Positions 23,736 to 31,584 of a stretch of DNA of 64,000 nucleotides are shown here, piece by piece; within the stretch, counting starts at the first letter, position 1; every line of letters starts with the position of its first letter. This stretch comes from Pseudogulbenkiania sp. MAI-1 (GTDB lineage Bacteria > Pseudomonadota > Gammaproteobacteria > Burkholderiales > Chromobacteriaceae). Under the pieces are notes generated by a model. It saw only the letters and a list, made by a program, of their open reading frames with translations. It ran no database searches and had not been told where the DNA came from. Location: contig NZ_AZUR01000001.1 of NCBI RefSeq assembly GCF_000527175.1, forward strand, positions 1,898,501 to 1,962,500. Direction: 5' to 3'. Position numbers and translations under genes: made by a program.

Positions 23736-25706
23736 CTAGTGGATATCCGGTGCGTTCGGCTTGCTATCCAGAACCGGCTTGAGCACGGCCGGGTCCGGGT
23801 GATCACGATGCAGGTTGTCCGGATAGTAACCGACATGACGCACCCCCCAACCATACAGCGTTCGGATGGTGTCCGCCAATTCCTTGCTGGGAATCTGCTG
23901 GTTGTTGCGCCAGTCGGTGGCTTGCAGTTCAAACACCACCTTATTCATGCCGCCCGGCTGCTCTTTCACCTTGTCGGCGATTTCGCGCAGGAAGGCGATC
24001 GGGTCGGCGGCATTTTCCATGTACGGCATGGCCATGATGGCGGTGAAATCGTAATTGGCCAGCGAGTTGTCCAGCGATTGGGCGTACCACACTTCGGAGC
24101 GCGGGTTCAGCGCCACGCTGGCGTAGAGGTTGCGCGCCGTTTTCAGGCGGGGCTGCTCCTGGCGCACCACAGCGGCCAGCTCCATGGCGAAGTTGTCCAG
24201 CTCGTTGATCTTGAGGATGGTCCAGCGGCCGAGCAGGTCGTCGTTGTTGCGGATGTCGGCCAGCGAGGCGGGCAGGCCCCATTCCTTGTAGGCTTTCAGC
24301 GCCCAGGGGCTGGCGTCTTCGTAGTCGGACAGCGTCACGTCGTCGTGGAACAGCAGGCCTTCGAACGGGGTCGAGCGGGCCAGGTCCTGATAGATGTCAC
24401 GAATGACCTGACGCGCACGTGGCGAGAACGGCGACAGGCGCGGGTAGCCCATGGCCACGTGATTGGCCTTGTTGGGCTGGGTCACGACCTTGTCGCCGGC
24501 GGCCGGCTCGCTCTTCGGGAGTTCGAAGGCCAGCATCGGCATCCAGGCGTAGAGGCGCTTGACCGGCGTACGGGTGCGGATCTGCCAGGCGGCGCGGTTG
24601 AACAGGTCGGCGCGCATCGGCAGGTGGCGGTTGGGGAAGTAGACGGCGTCGGCCGCACCGTTGCCGTCGGGGTCGGCAAAGGCCTGCAGGTAGACCGTGT
24701 TCACCCCCATGGCGACGATACGGTCGAGCAGGCGGCCCAGGTTGTGTTCCTGGCTGGCCGGGTCCGGGTCGTAGATGTAGTCCAGGTCGACGTGCATGAT
24801 CTTGGCCGGACGGTCGTTGTCGGACGCGTCGGCCTCGCGAATGGCCAGCTCCCTGCGGAAGACGTCCAGCGAGATGTTGCCTTCGATCAGCACGCGGGGC
24901 AGGGCGTTGAGCGGGGTCTGGTCGTTATAGGCGCCGTCGTCCAGGGTCAGGCCGATCGGCATGCCGAGTTGACGGGCGAGTTCGCTGGCCGTGCTGTTGT
25001 AGCGCCCATAGGGCCAGACCATGACGCGCGGGGCCTTGCCGGTCTGCTTGCGCAACAGCTCGGTGTTCCGCTTCAGGTCCGCCAGGATGCGCTGGCGGTA
25101 GCTGGCTTCGTCTTCATAGCGTTTTTGCTCGGGCAGGTAGCGGCGTGCCGTGACCGCCGGCTGCTGGTTGCCTTGCGGGTTGGCCAGGATGCCGCCGTGC
25201 ATGTCGTAGGTGTGGCTGGCCACTTCCACCAGGCCGTTGCGGGTCATCTCGCGGATGTCGTCCCACATCAGCATGTCGGTGCGCGGGACGGGCTTGCCTT
25301 CGAAGAGCACCGTGCCGCCGGCGGTATTCAGCCAGCTGCCGATCAGGGCGATCACCGCCGGCGCCTTGAACATCTTCAGAATCGGGAAGGCATTGGTGTA
25401 GATCGAGCGATAGCCGTCATCGAAAGTCAGCAGCACGGCCTTCTCCGGCAGCGGCTTCTTGCCGGCACGGTCAGCCAGTACGTCGTCGATGCTGACGAAG
25501 TGGTAGCCGTTGTTCTTGAGCCAGTCCATCTGGCGCACGAAATTGGTCGGGGTGACGGTGAAGGCGGGTTCCAGCGCGTCTTTCTTATCGGCGATTTCGT
25601 GATAGGTGAGAATGGTCAGCTTGTTGACTGGCGTGGCAGCCAGGCCGACGGTGCTGAACAGGCACAGCAAGAGTCCCCACAACAAGGGCATCAATCGAGT
25701 GATCAT
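23736..25706 (-). CDS. pgaB: Poly-GlcNAc deacetylase / glycoside hydrolase
   Basis: The 656-residue protein has an N-terminal signal (about 23 residues ending VGLA, without the lipobox of E. coli PgaB). A carbohydrate esterase 4 deacetylase domain follows, with the metal-binding TFDDGY and SHTYDMH motifs. The C-terminal half is the GH153-type domain, with acidic motifs such as GLLFHDDVTLSDYE. PgaB partially deacetylates the polymer for export. It is the first gene of the pga cluster here; the exporter gene pgaA, usually just upstream, is absent. Confidence 0.92.
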   Translation of the reverse strand: MITRLMPLLWGLLLCLFSTVGLAATPVNKLTILTYHEIADKKDALEPAFTVTPTNFVRQMDWLKNNGYHFVSIDDVLADRAGKKPLPEKAVLLTFDDGYRSIYTNAFPILKMFKAPAVIALIGSWLNTAGGTVLFEGKPVPRTDMLMWDDIREMTRNGLVEVASHTYDMHGGILANPQGNQQPAVTARRYLPEQKRYEDEASYRQRILADLKRNTELLRKQTGKAPRVMVWPYGRYNSTASELARQLGMPIGLTLDDGAYNDQTPLNALPRVLIEGNISLDVFRRELAIREADASDNDRPAKIMHVDLDYIYDPDPASQEHNLGRLLDRIVAMGVNTVYLQAFADPDGNGAADAVYFPNRHLPMRADLFNRAAWQIRTRTPVKRLYAWMPMLAFELPKSEPAAGDKVVTQPNKANHVAMGYPRLSPFSPRARQVIRDIYQDLARSTPFEGLLFHDDVTLSDYEDASPWALKAYKEWGLPASLADIRNNDDLLGRWTILKINELDNFAMELAAVVRQEQPRLKTARNLYASVALNPRSEVWYAQSLDNSLANYDFTAIMAMPYMENAADPIAFLREIADKVKEQPGGMNKVVFELQATDWRNNQQIPSKELADTIRTLYGWGVRHVGYYPDNLHRDHPDPAVLKPVLDSKPNAPDIH

Positions 25707-25959
25707 CTGTTTTTATATGGTCGGTTTAAGTCGGGTCAGCGATAACGGTGCCGCTAACCTCTGCGCCGGATGGCGGCAGGGGTCGGGAGGGAGTCCCGGA
25801 AGGCGCGCTATTCTATCAGGTGTGGCTGGATTGCGAAGGGAAAATGTGTTGATGCGACAGAGCAACAGAGCGGATGTGGCGGGAAGGAAACGCCACCATG
25901 GTCTTAAGCCCGCCGTAATCTTTTTGTGCGGCGCGGCGGCGGGTTCAAGTCGTTGAATG

Positions 25960-25990
25960 AAAATGAAAACAGGGCGGGGCAACGCCCCGC
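25960..25990 (-). terminator. Terminator of glnB
   Basis: Stem GCGGGGC / GCCCCGC with a 3-base loop, 12 bases past the glnB stop, followed on the minus strand by CTGTTTTCATTTT. Bases 25707-25959 contain no gene and should hold the pga promoter; nothing specific was identified there. Confidence 0.72.
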
Positions 25991-26002
25991 GCCGTGTTGC
26001 GC

Positions 26003-26341
26003 TTACACTGCGTCTTCGTTGGTCTCGCCGGTGCGGATGCGGATGACCTGCTCGACCGGGGTGACGAAGATCTTGCCGTCGCCGATCTTGCCGGTGCGGG
26101 CGGCATTGATGACGACCTCGATGGCGCGGTCGACGAGATCGTCGGCGAGCACGACCTCGAGCTTGACCTTGGGCAGGAAGTCGACCACGTACTCGGCGCC
26201 TCGGTAGAGCTCGGTATGGCCTTTCTGGCGTCCGAAACCCTTGACTTCGGTGACGGTCAACCCGGTGACGCCGATTTCCGACAGGGCCTCGCGGACTTCG
26301 TCCAGCTTGAACGGTTTGATAATGGCCTCGATCTTTTTCAT
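26003..26341 (-). CDS. glnB: Nitrogen regulatory protein PII
   Basis: The 112-residue trimeric PII signal protein senses 2-oxoglutarate, ATP/ADP and glutamine status. The T-loop sequence GRQKGHTELYRGAEY places Tyr51 at the uridylylation position, and the B- and C-loop motifs (TGKIGDGKIFV, IRTGE) are intact. The ATG at 26341 is preceded by AAGGAG; the longer frame from 26365 is not needed. It stands alone, divergent from purL, which favours GlnB over an amtB-linked GlnK. Confidence 0.93.
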   Translation of the reverse strand: MKKIEAIIKPFKLDEVREALSEIGVTGLTVTEVKGFGRQKGHTELYRGAEYVVDFLPKVKLEVVLADDLVDRAIEVVINAARTGKIGDGKIFVTPVEQVIRIRTGETNEDAV

Positions 26342-26484
26342 CTGGGGGTGCTCCTTCGCTGGCACGTGTGTGTATTGTGGGGCGGGTTAGGGAATTTTGC
26401 CCGGCAAAATGGCGGCCGACCTTAAATTCCAAGGGTTTTTGCTGTATTATTACGCGCTTTCCTGATAATTGTCGCGGGTGTTGA

Positions 26485-29400
26485 ATGTCGCACATTCTCA
26501 AGCTGCGGGGCGGTGTTGCCCTGTCCCAGTTCCGTTTGGACAAACTCCTGACCGCTGCGCGCGAGGCCGGTTTGCCTCCGCTCACGCTCGATGCCGAGTT
26601 CTGGCATTTTGTCGAAAGCGATCGGGCGCTCTCCGAAGAAGAGCAATCGGTTCTGGCCAAGCTGATGACCTACGGCGAGCCGCCGCTTGCCACCGCTCCC
26701 ACGGGCGAACTGTTCCTTGTTACCCCGCGCCTGGGAACGCTCTCGCCCTGGGCTTCCAAGGCTACCGATATTGCCCAGCATTGCGGGCTGGAGGGCATTC
26801 ACCGCATCGAGCGCGGCACGGCCTTCCATGTGCAGTCGTCCTCCCCGCTTTCCGACGAGCAGCGCCGCGTGCTGGCCGGCCTGCTGCACGACCGCATGAC
26901 CGAAACCGTGCTGGGTTCGCTCGACGAGGCCGACCGCTTGTTCACCCACGTCGATCCGCAGCCGCTGACCACGGTGGATATTCTCGGCGGGGGTCGGGAG
27001 GCGCTGGTGACCGCCAACGGCAACCTGGGCCTGGCGCTGTCGCCGGATGAGATCGACTACCTGGTCGAGAACTTCACCCGCATGGGGCGCAATCCGACCG
27101 ACGTCGAACTGATGATGTTCGCCCAGGCCAACTCGGAACACTGCCGCCACAAGATCTTCAATGCGCAGTTCATCGTCGACGGCGAAGAAAAGCAGAAATC
27201 GCTGTTCCGCATGATCCGCGATACCCACGAGGCGCACCCGCAGGGCACCCTGGTGGCGTACAACGACAACGCCTCGGTGATTGAGGGCGCCGAGATCGAG
27301 CGCTTCTACCCGAATCCGGACGACCATCAGTACGCATTCCGCTCCGAGCCGACGCACATCCTGATGAAGGTGGAAACGCACAACCACCCGACCGCGATCT
27401 CGCCGTTCCCCGGCGCCTCGACCGGCAACGGCGGCGAGATCCGTGACGAAGGCGCGACCGGCCGCGGCTCGCGTCCGAAGGCCGGCCTGACCGGCTTCAC
27501 CGTTTCCAACCTGAACATCCCGGGCTTTAAGCAGCCGTGGGAAGTGTACGGCGAGAGCCAGGCCGAGTACGGCCGTCCGGGCCGCATCGCCTCGGCGCTG
27601 CAGATCATGCTGGACGGGCCGATCGGCGGCGCCGCCTTCAACAATGAATTTGGCCGACCGAACCTGACCGGTTACTTCCGTACCTTCGAAGAGCTGTTCG
27701 AGGGCGAAATGCGCGGCTATCACAAGCCGATCATGATCGCCGGCGGTCTGGGCAACATCCAGCACCAGCAGATCCGCAAGAACATCATCCCGGAAGGCGC
27801 CCTGCTGATCCAGCTGGGCGGCCCGAGCCTGCTGATCGGCCTGGGCGGCGGTGCGGCGTCCTCGATGGACACCGGCGCCAACAGCGAAGACCTGGATTTC
27901 GATTCGGTACAGCGCGGCAACCCGGAAATCGAGCGCCGTTGCCAGGAAGTCATCGACCGCTGCTGGCAGCGTGGCGACAAGAACCCGATCGTGTCGATTC
28001 ACGACGTCGGCGCGGGCGGCTTGTCCAACGCCTTCCCTGAGCTGGTGAACGATGCCGGCCGTGGCGCCATCTTCGAGCTGCGCAAGGTGCACCTCGAAGA
28101 GAAGGGCATGACGCCGATGCAGATCTGGTCGAACGAGTCGCAGGAGCGCTACGTGCTGGCCATCCTGCCGGAGGACCTCGACGTCTTCACCGCCATCTGC
28201 GAGCGCGAGCGCTGCCCGTTCGCGGTGCTGGGCGTGGCGACCGACGACGGTCACCTGCAGGTGCGCGACGACATCTTCGACAACAAGCCGGTCGACATGC
28301 CGCTGAACGTGTTGCTGGGCAAGCCGCCGCGCATGACCCGCGACGTGAAGAGCGTGGAAGTGCCGCAGCGCCCGTTCAACGCGTCGGTGTTCGATCTGCG
28401 TGAATCCGCTTATCGCGTGCTGCGCCTGCCGTCGGTGGCCGACAAGTCGTTCCTGATCACCATCGGCGACCGGACCGTGGGCGGCATGACCGCGCGCGAC
28501 CAGATGGTGGGCCGCTGGCAGGTGCCGGTGGCGGATGCCGCCGTCACGACCATGGGCTTCAACACCTACCGCGGCGAAGCCATGGCGATGGGCGAGCGCA
28601 CGCCGCTGGCGCTGTTCTCGGCACCGGCTTCCGGCCGCATGGCGGTGGGCGAGGCGCTGACCAACCTGGCCTCGGCCAACGTCGGCGATCTCGGCAACGT
28701 CAAGCTGTCGGCCAACTGGATGGCCGCCGCCGGCCACCCGGGTGAAGATGCCAAGCTGTACCAGACCGTGGAAGCGTTGTCCGGCCTGTGCCAGGACATC
28801 GGCGTGAGCGTGCCGGTGGGCAAGGATTCGCTGTCGATGAAGACGGTGTGGGAAGAGGGGGGCGAGAAGAAGGCGGTGACGGCGCCGCTGTCGCTGATCG
28901 TGTCGGCCTTCGCGCCGGTGTCCGACGTGCGCAAGACCGTGACGCCGGAACTGAAGAACGATACCGAGACCGACCTGATCCTGATCGACCTGGGTCACGG
29001 CCGCTGCCGCCTGGGCGGTTCGGCGCTGGCGCAGGTGTGGAAGGCGATGGACGGCCAGGCGCCGGACGTGGAGAGCCCGGCCGAGCTGAAGGGCTTCTTC
29101 AACACCATGCAGTCGCTGCTGGCCGACCAACTGGTACTGGCCTATCACGACCGCGCCGATGGCGGCCTGTTCGCCACCCTGGCCGAGATGATGTTCGCCG
29201 GCCGCGTCGGCGTGACCGTCGACCTGCAGGAACTGCTGATCGAGCGCAAGAACACCCAGGCCTTCCTGGACGATTTCGTGCCGCCGACGCCGGAAGCGGC
29301 CGCGCACGGCCGCGTGATGCGCGTGCTGTTCAACGAGGAGCTGGGCGCCGTCATCCAGGTGGCGAAGCAGCACACCGCCGAGGTGATCTCCCGCTTCGTC

Positions 29401-30441
29401 AAGGCGGGCCTGGAGCGCGCGCTGTTCGTGCTGGGCTCGGTCAACGGCGACGAGCGCCTGGTGATCCAGCACCAGGATGAGACCCTGCTCGACGAGAGCC
29501 GTCTCGAACTGCAGCGCGCCTGGTCGGAAACCAGCTACCGCATGCAGCGCCTGCGCGACAACCCGGCCTGCGCCGACAGCGAATACGCTCAACTCGACGA
29601 TACCGCCTCGAGCGGTCTGTTCGCCAAGCTGTCGTTCGACGTCAACGCCAATCCGGCCGCTCCGTACATCGCCACCGGTTCGCGCCCGCGCATCGCCATC
29701 CTGCGCGAGCAGGGCGTCAACGGCCAGATCGAAATGGCGGCGGCGTTCACCCGTGCCGGCTTCGACGCAGTCGACGTGCACATGAGCGACATCATCGGCG
29801 GGCGCGTGTCGCTGGCCGACTTCAAGGGTCTGGCGGCCTGCGGCGGCTTCAGCTACGGCGACGTGCTGGGTGCCGGCGAGGGCTGGGCCAAGAGCATCCT
29901 GTTCAACGCCCGGGCCCGCGACGAGTTCGAAGGCTTCTTCCAGCGCGCCGATACCTTCGCGCTGGGTGTGTGCAACGGCTGCCAGATGATGTCCAACCTG
30001 TCCGGCATCATTCCGGGGGCCCAGCACTGGCCGAAGTTCCACCGCAACGCTTCCGAACAGTTCGAGGCGCGTTTCGCCATGGTCGAGGTGCCGGCGTCGC
30101 CGTCGATCTTCCTGGCCGACATGGCGGGCAGCCAGCTGCCGGTGGTGGTGAGCCACGGTGAAGGCCGCGCGGTGTTCGCGCCGGGCAATCAGGAACAGGT
30201 GATCACGGCGCTGCGCTATATCGACTTCGCCGGCCAGCCGACCGAGACCTACCCGCTGAACCCGAACGGTTCGCCGGCCGGTATCACCGGCGTCACCACC
30301 GCCGACGGCCGCTTCACCATCATGATGCCGCACCCGGAGCGCGTATTCCGCACCGTGCTGAACTCGTGGCATCCGGCCGACTGGGGCGAGAACGGCGCCT
30401 GGTTCCGCATGTTCGCCTCGGCGCGCAAGTGGGTGGGTTGA
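26485..30441 (+). CDS. purL: Phosphoribosylformylglycinamidine synthase (large, single-chain form)
   Basis: This ATP-dependent enzyme converts FGAR and glutamine to FGAM in purine synthesis. The 1318-residue length matches the fused proteobacterial form. Recognisable parts are the N-terminal FGAM-synthase domain, ETHNHPTAISPFPGASTG (ATP/substrate loop), the auxiliary-nucleotide half, and the C-terminal glutaminase with its nucleophile in GVCNGCQMM and the His-Glu pair in PHPERVFR. The ATG at 26485 gives the standard MSHILKLRG start. Confidence 0.97.
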   Translation: MSHILKLRGGVALSQFRLDKLLTAAREAGLPPLTLDAEFWHFVESDRALSEEEQSVLAKLMTYGEPPLATAPTGELFLVTPRLGTLSPWASKATDIAQHCGLEGIHRIERGTAFHVQSSSPLSDEQRRVLAGLLHDRMTETVLGSLDEADRLFTHVDPQPLTTVDILGGGREALVTANGNLGLALSPDEIDYLVENFTRMGRNPTDVELMMFAQANSEHCRHKIFNAQFIVDGEEKQKSLFRMIRDTHEAHPQGTLVAYNDNASVIEGAEIERFYPNPDDHQYAFRSEPTHILMKVETHNHPTAISPFPGASTGNGGEIRDEGATGRGSRPKAGLTGFTVSNLNIPGFKQPWEVYGESQAEYGRPGRIASALQIMLDGPIGGAAFNNEFGRPNLTGYFRTFEELFEGEMRGYHKPIMIAGGLGNIQHQQIRKNIIPEGALLIQLGGPSLLIGLGGGAASSMDTGANSEDLDFDSVQRGNPEIERRCQEVIDRCWQRGDKNPIVSIHDVGAGGLSNAFPELVNDAGRGAIFELRKVHLEEKGMTPMQIWSNESQERYVLAILPEDLDVFTAICERERCPFAVLGVATDDGHLQVRDDIFDNKPVDMPLNVLLGKPPRMTRDVKSVEVPQRPFNASVFDLRESAYRVLRLPSVADKSFLITIGDRTVGGMTARDQMVGRWQVPVADAAVTTMGFNTYRGEAMAMGERTPLALFSAPASGRMAVGEALTNLASANVGDLGNVKLSANWMAAAGHPGEDAKLYQTVEALSGLCQDIGVSVPVGKDSLSMKTVWEEGGEKKAVTAPLSLIVSAFAPVSDVRKTVTPELKNDTETDLILIDLGHGRCRLGGSALAQVWKAMDGQAPDVESPAELKGFFNTMQSLLADQLVLAYHDRADGGLFATLAEMMFAGRVGVTVDLQELLIERKNTQAFLDDFVPPTPEAAAHGRVMRVLFNEELGAVIQVAKQHTAEVISRFVKAGLERALFVLGSVNGDERLVIQHQDETLLDESRLELQRAWSETSYRMQRLRDNPACADSEYAQLDDTASSGLFAKLSFDVNANPAAPYIATGSRPRIAILREQGVNGQIEMAAAFTRAGFDAVDVHMSDIIGGRVSLADFKGLAACGGFSYGDVLGAGEGWAKSILFNARARDEFEGFFQRADTFALGVCNGCQMMSNLSGIIPGAQHWPKFHRNASEQFEARFAMVEVPASPSIFLADMAGSQLPVVVSHGEGRAVFAPGNQEQVITALRYIDFAGQPTETYPLNPNGSPAGITGVTTADGRFTIMMPHPERVFRTVLNSWHPADWGENGAWFRMFASARKWVG

Positions 30442-30472
30442 GCCGCTCCCGCAGGAACTAGAGGCAACAATC

Positions 30473-30500
30473 AAAAACGGACGCTTCGGCGTCCGTTTTT
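30473..30500. terminator. Bidirectional terminator between purL and argP
   Basis: A 12-bp stem (AAAAACGGACGC and complement) is capped by a stable TTCG tetraloop. The arms supply the T-tract in both directions, and it sits between converging genes. Confidence 0.88.
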
Positions 30501-31412
30501 TCATGCGAGTCGGTTGTCGGGGCATTGGCGCAGCGCGCGCCGCCCTTGTTCGATGACGGTGGCGGTCAGCCGGCGCGCCAGCGAGGCCTCCATCTGCCAG
30601 TGGTGCCAGTAGAGCGGCACGTCGAGGTATTTGCCCGGGGCGAGGTCGATCAGCCGTCCGTCGGCCAGCGCCGGTGCGGCCATGCCTTCCGGAATCAGAC
30701 TGTAGGCGATGCCGGCCAGGGTGTAATCGAGGAAGCCTTGCACCGACGGCAGGGTCAGGGCCGGGAAGTCGAGGGAATATCCCAATTGCCGCTGCAGAAA
30801 CGCCTGATGCAAGCTGTCCTTGCGGTCGTACAGCAGGGCCGGCGCGGCGTTCAGTGCGGCAGGGCCGACGCCGTCGGCAAAATAGCGGGCAATGAAGCCC
30901 GGCGCGGCCAGGCAGAGGTAGCGCATCGAGCCGAGGTAATGACTCTCGCCGCCCTGGATGGTCTGGCTGCGGCTGCTGACACAGCCGCTGACGTGGCCGC
31001 TGCGCAGCAGCTCATGCGTGTGTTCCTGGTCGTCGACGCGGATGTCGAGCAGCAGCCGGGCCGTTTCCAGTGCCGGCCGGGCGGCGTCGAGGAACCAGGT
31101 GGCGAGGCTGTCGGCGTTGACTGCGACCGCCAGCGTGGAAAACCCCGCGAGCCCGTCGCCGGCCTGCAGCGTCTCCATCAGTTCGGCCTCCATCAGCGTG
31201 AGCTGGCGGAAGTGCTGGATCAGGCGGCGGCCATGCGGCGTGGCGTCGACGGGGCTGGTGCGCGTTACCACCGGCTGCCCCAGACGTTCTTCCAACTGCT
31301 TGATCCGCTGGGAGACGGCGGACTGGGTCAGGAATAGTACTTTGGCAGCCTTGTCAAACCCGCCGTTTTCGACGACGGTAGCGAGTGCCTGCAGCAGCTT
31401 GGGATCGAGCAT
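30501..31412 (-). CDS. argP: LysR-family regulator ArgP (IciA)
   Basis: A 303-residue LysR-type protein: winged helix-turn-helix at residues 3-62 (VVENGGFDKAAKVLFLTQSA, a typical ArgP start) and a periplasmic-binding-like effector domain. ArgP senses Lys/Arg and activates the exporter argO. The likely target, a LysE/ArgO exporter gene, is 2.6 kb away with a c-di-GMP-type gene between them, which supports the name. It faces away from the GGDEF/EAL gene across 172 bases. Confidence 0.85.
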   Translation of the reverse strand: MLDPKLLQALATVVENGGFDKAAKVLFLTQSAVSQRIKQLEERLGQPVVTRTSPVDATPHGRRLIQHFRQLTLMEAELMETLQAGDGLAGFSTLAVAVNADSLATWFLDAARPALETARLLLDIRVDDQEHTHELLRSGHVSGCVSSRSQTIQGGESHYLGSMRYLCLAAPGFIARYFADGVGPAALNAAPALLYDRKDSLHQAFLQRQLGYSLDFPALTLPSVQGFLDYTLAGIAYSLIPEGMAAPALADGRLIDLAPGKYLDVPLYWHHWQMEASLARRLTATVIEQGRRALRQCPDNRLA

Positions 31413-31584
31413 GTTTCCGGGTTCCAGCTTGGGAGGAGGCTTGATATGGCAATGTTGTTGGTAGGGTCAAAGCAAATCTGCTAGGCTCTAGCACGAACGG
31501 CACAAGCCGCCTGATCAATACATGATCAGATCATAATAAAGCACACGACCGGCTTCGGCCAAGGTTGGGGAGACTGGGGACACT

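Noticed and set aside
23739..25745. A 668-codon open frame opposite pgaB
   Set aside because: Antisense shadow of a clearly recognised gene.
25713..26660. A 315-codon leftward frame across the pga-glnB gap
   Set aside because: It overlaps glnB in another frame and contains Arg/Pro-rich shadow sequence.
26422..30525. A 1367-codon open frame on the strand opposite purL
   Set aside because: It is the antisense shadow of a highly conserved gene in GC-rich DNA; the translation is low-complexity and matches no family.
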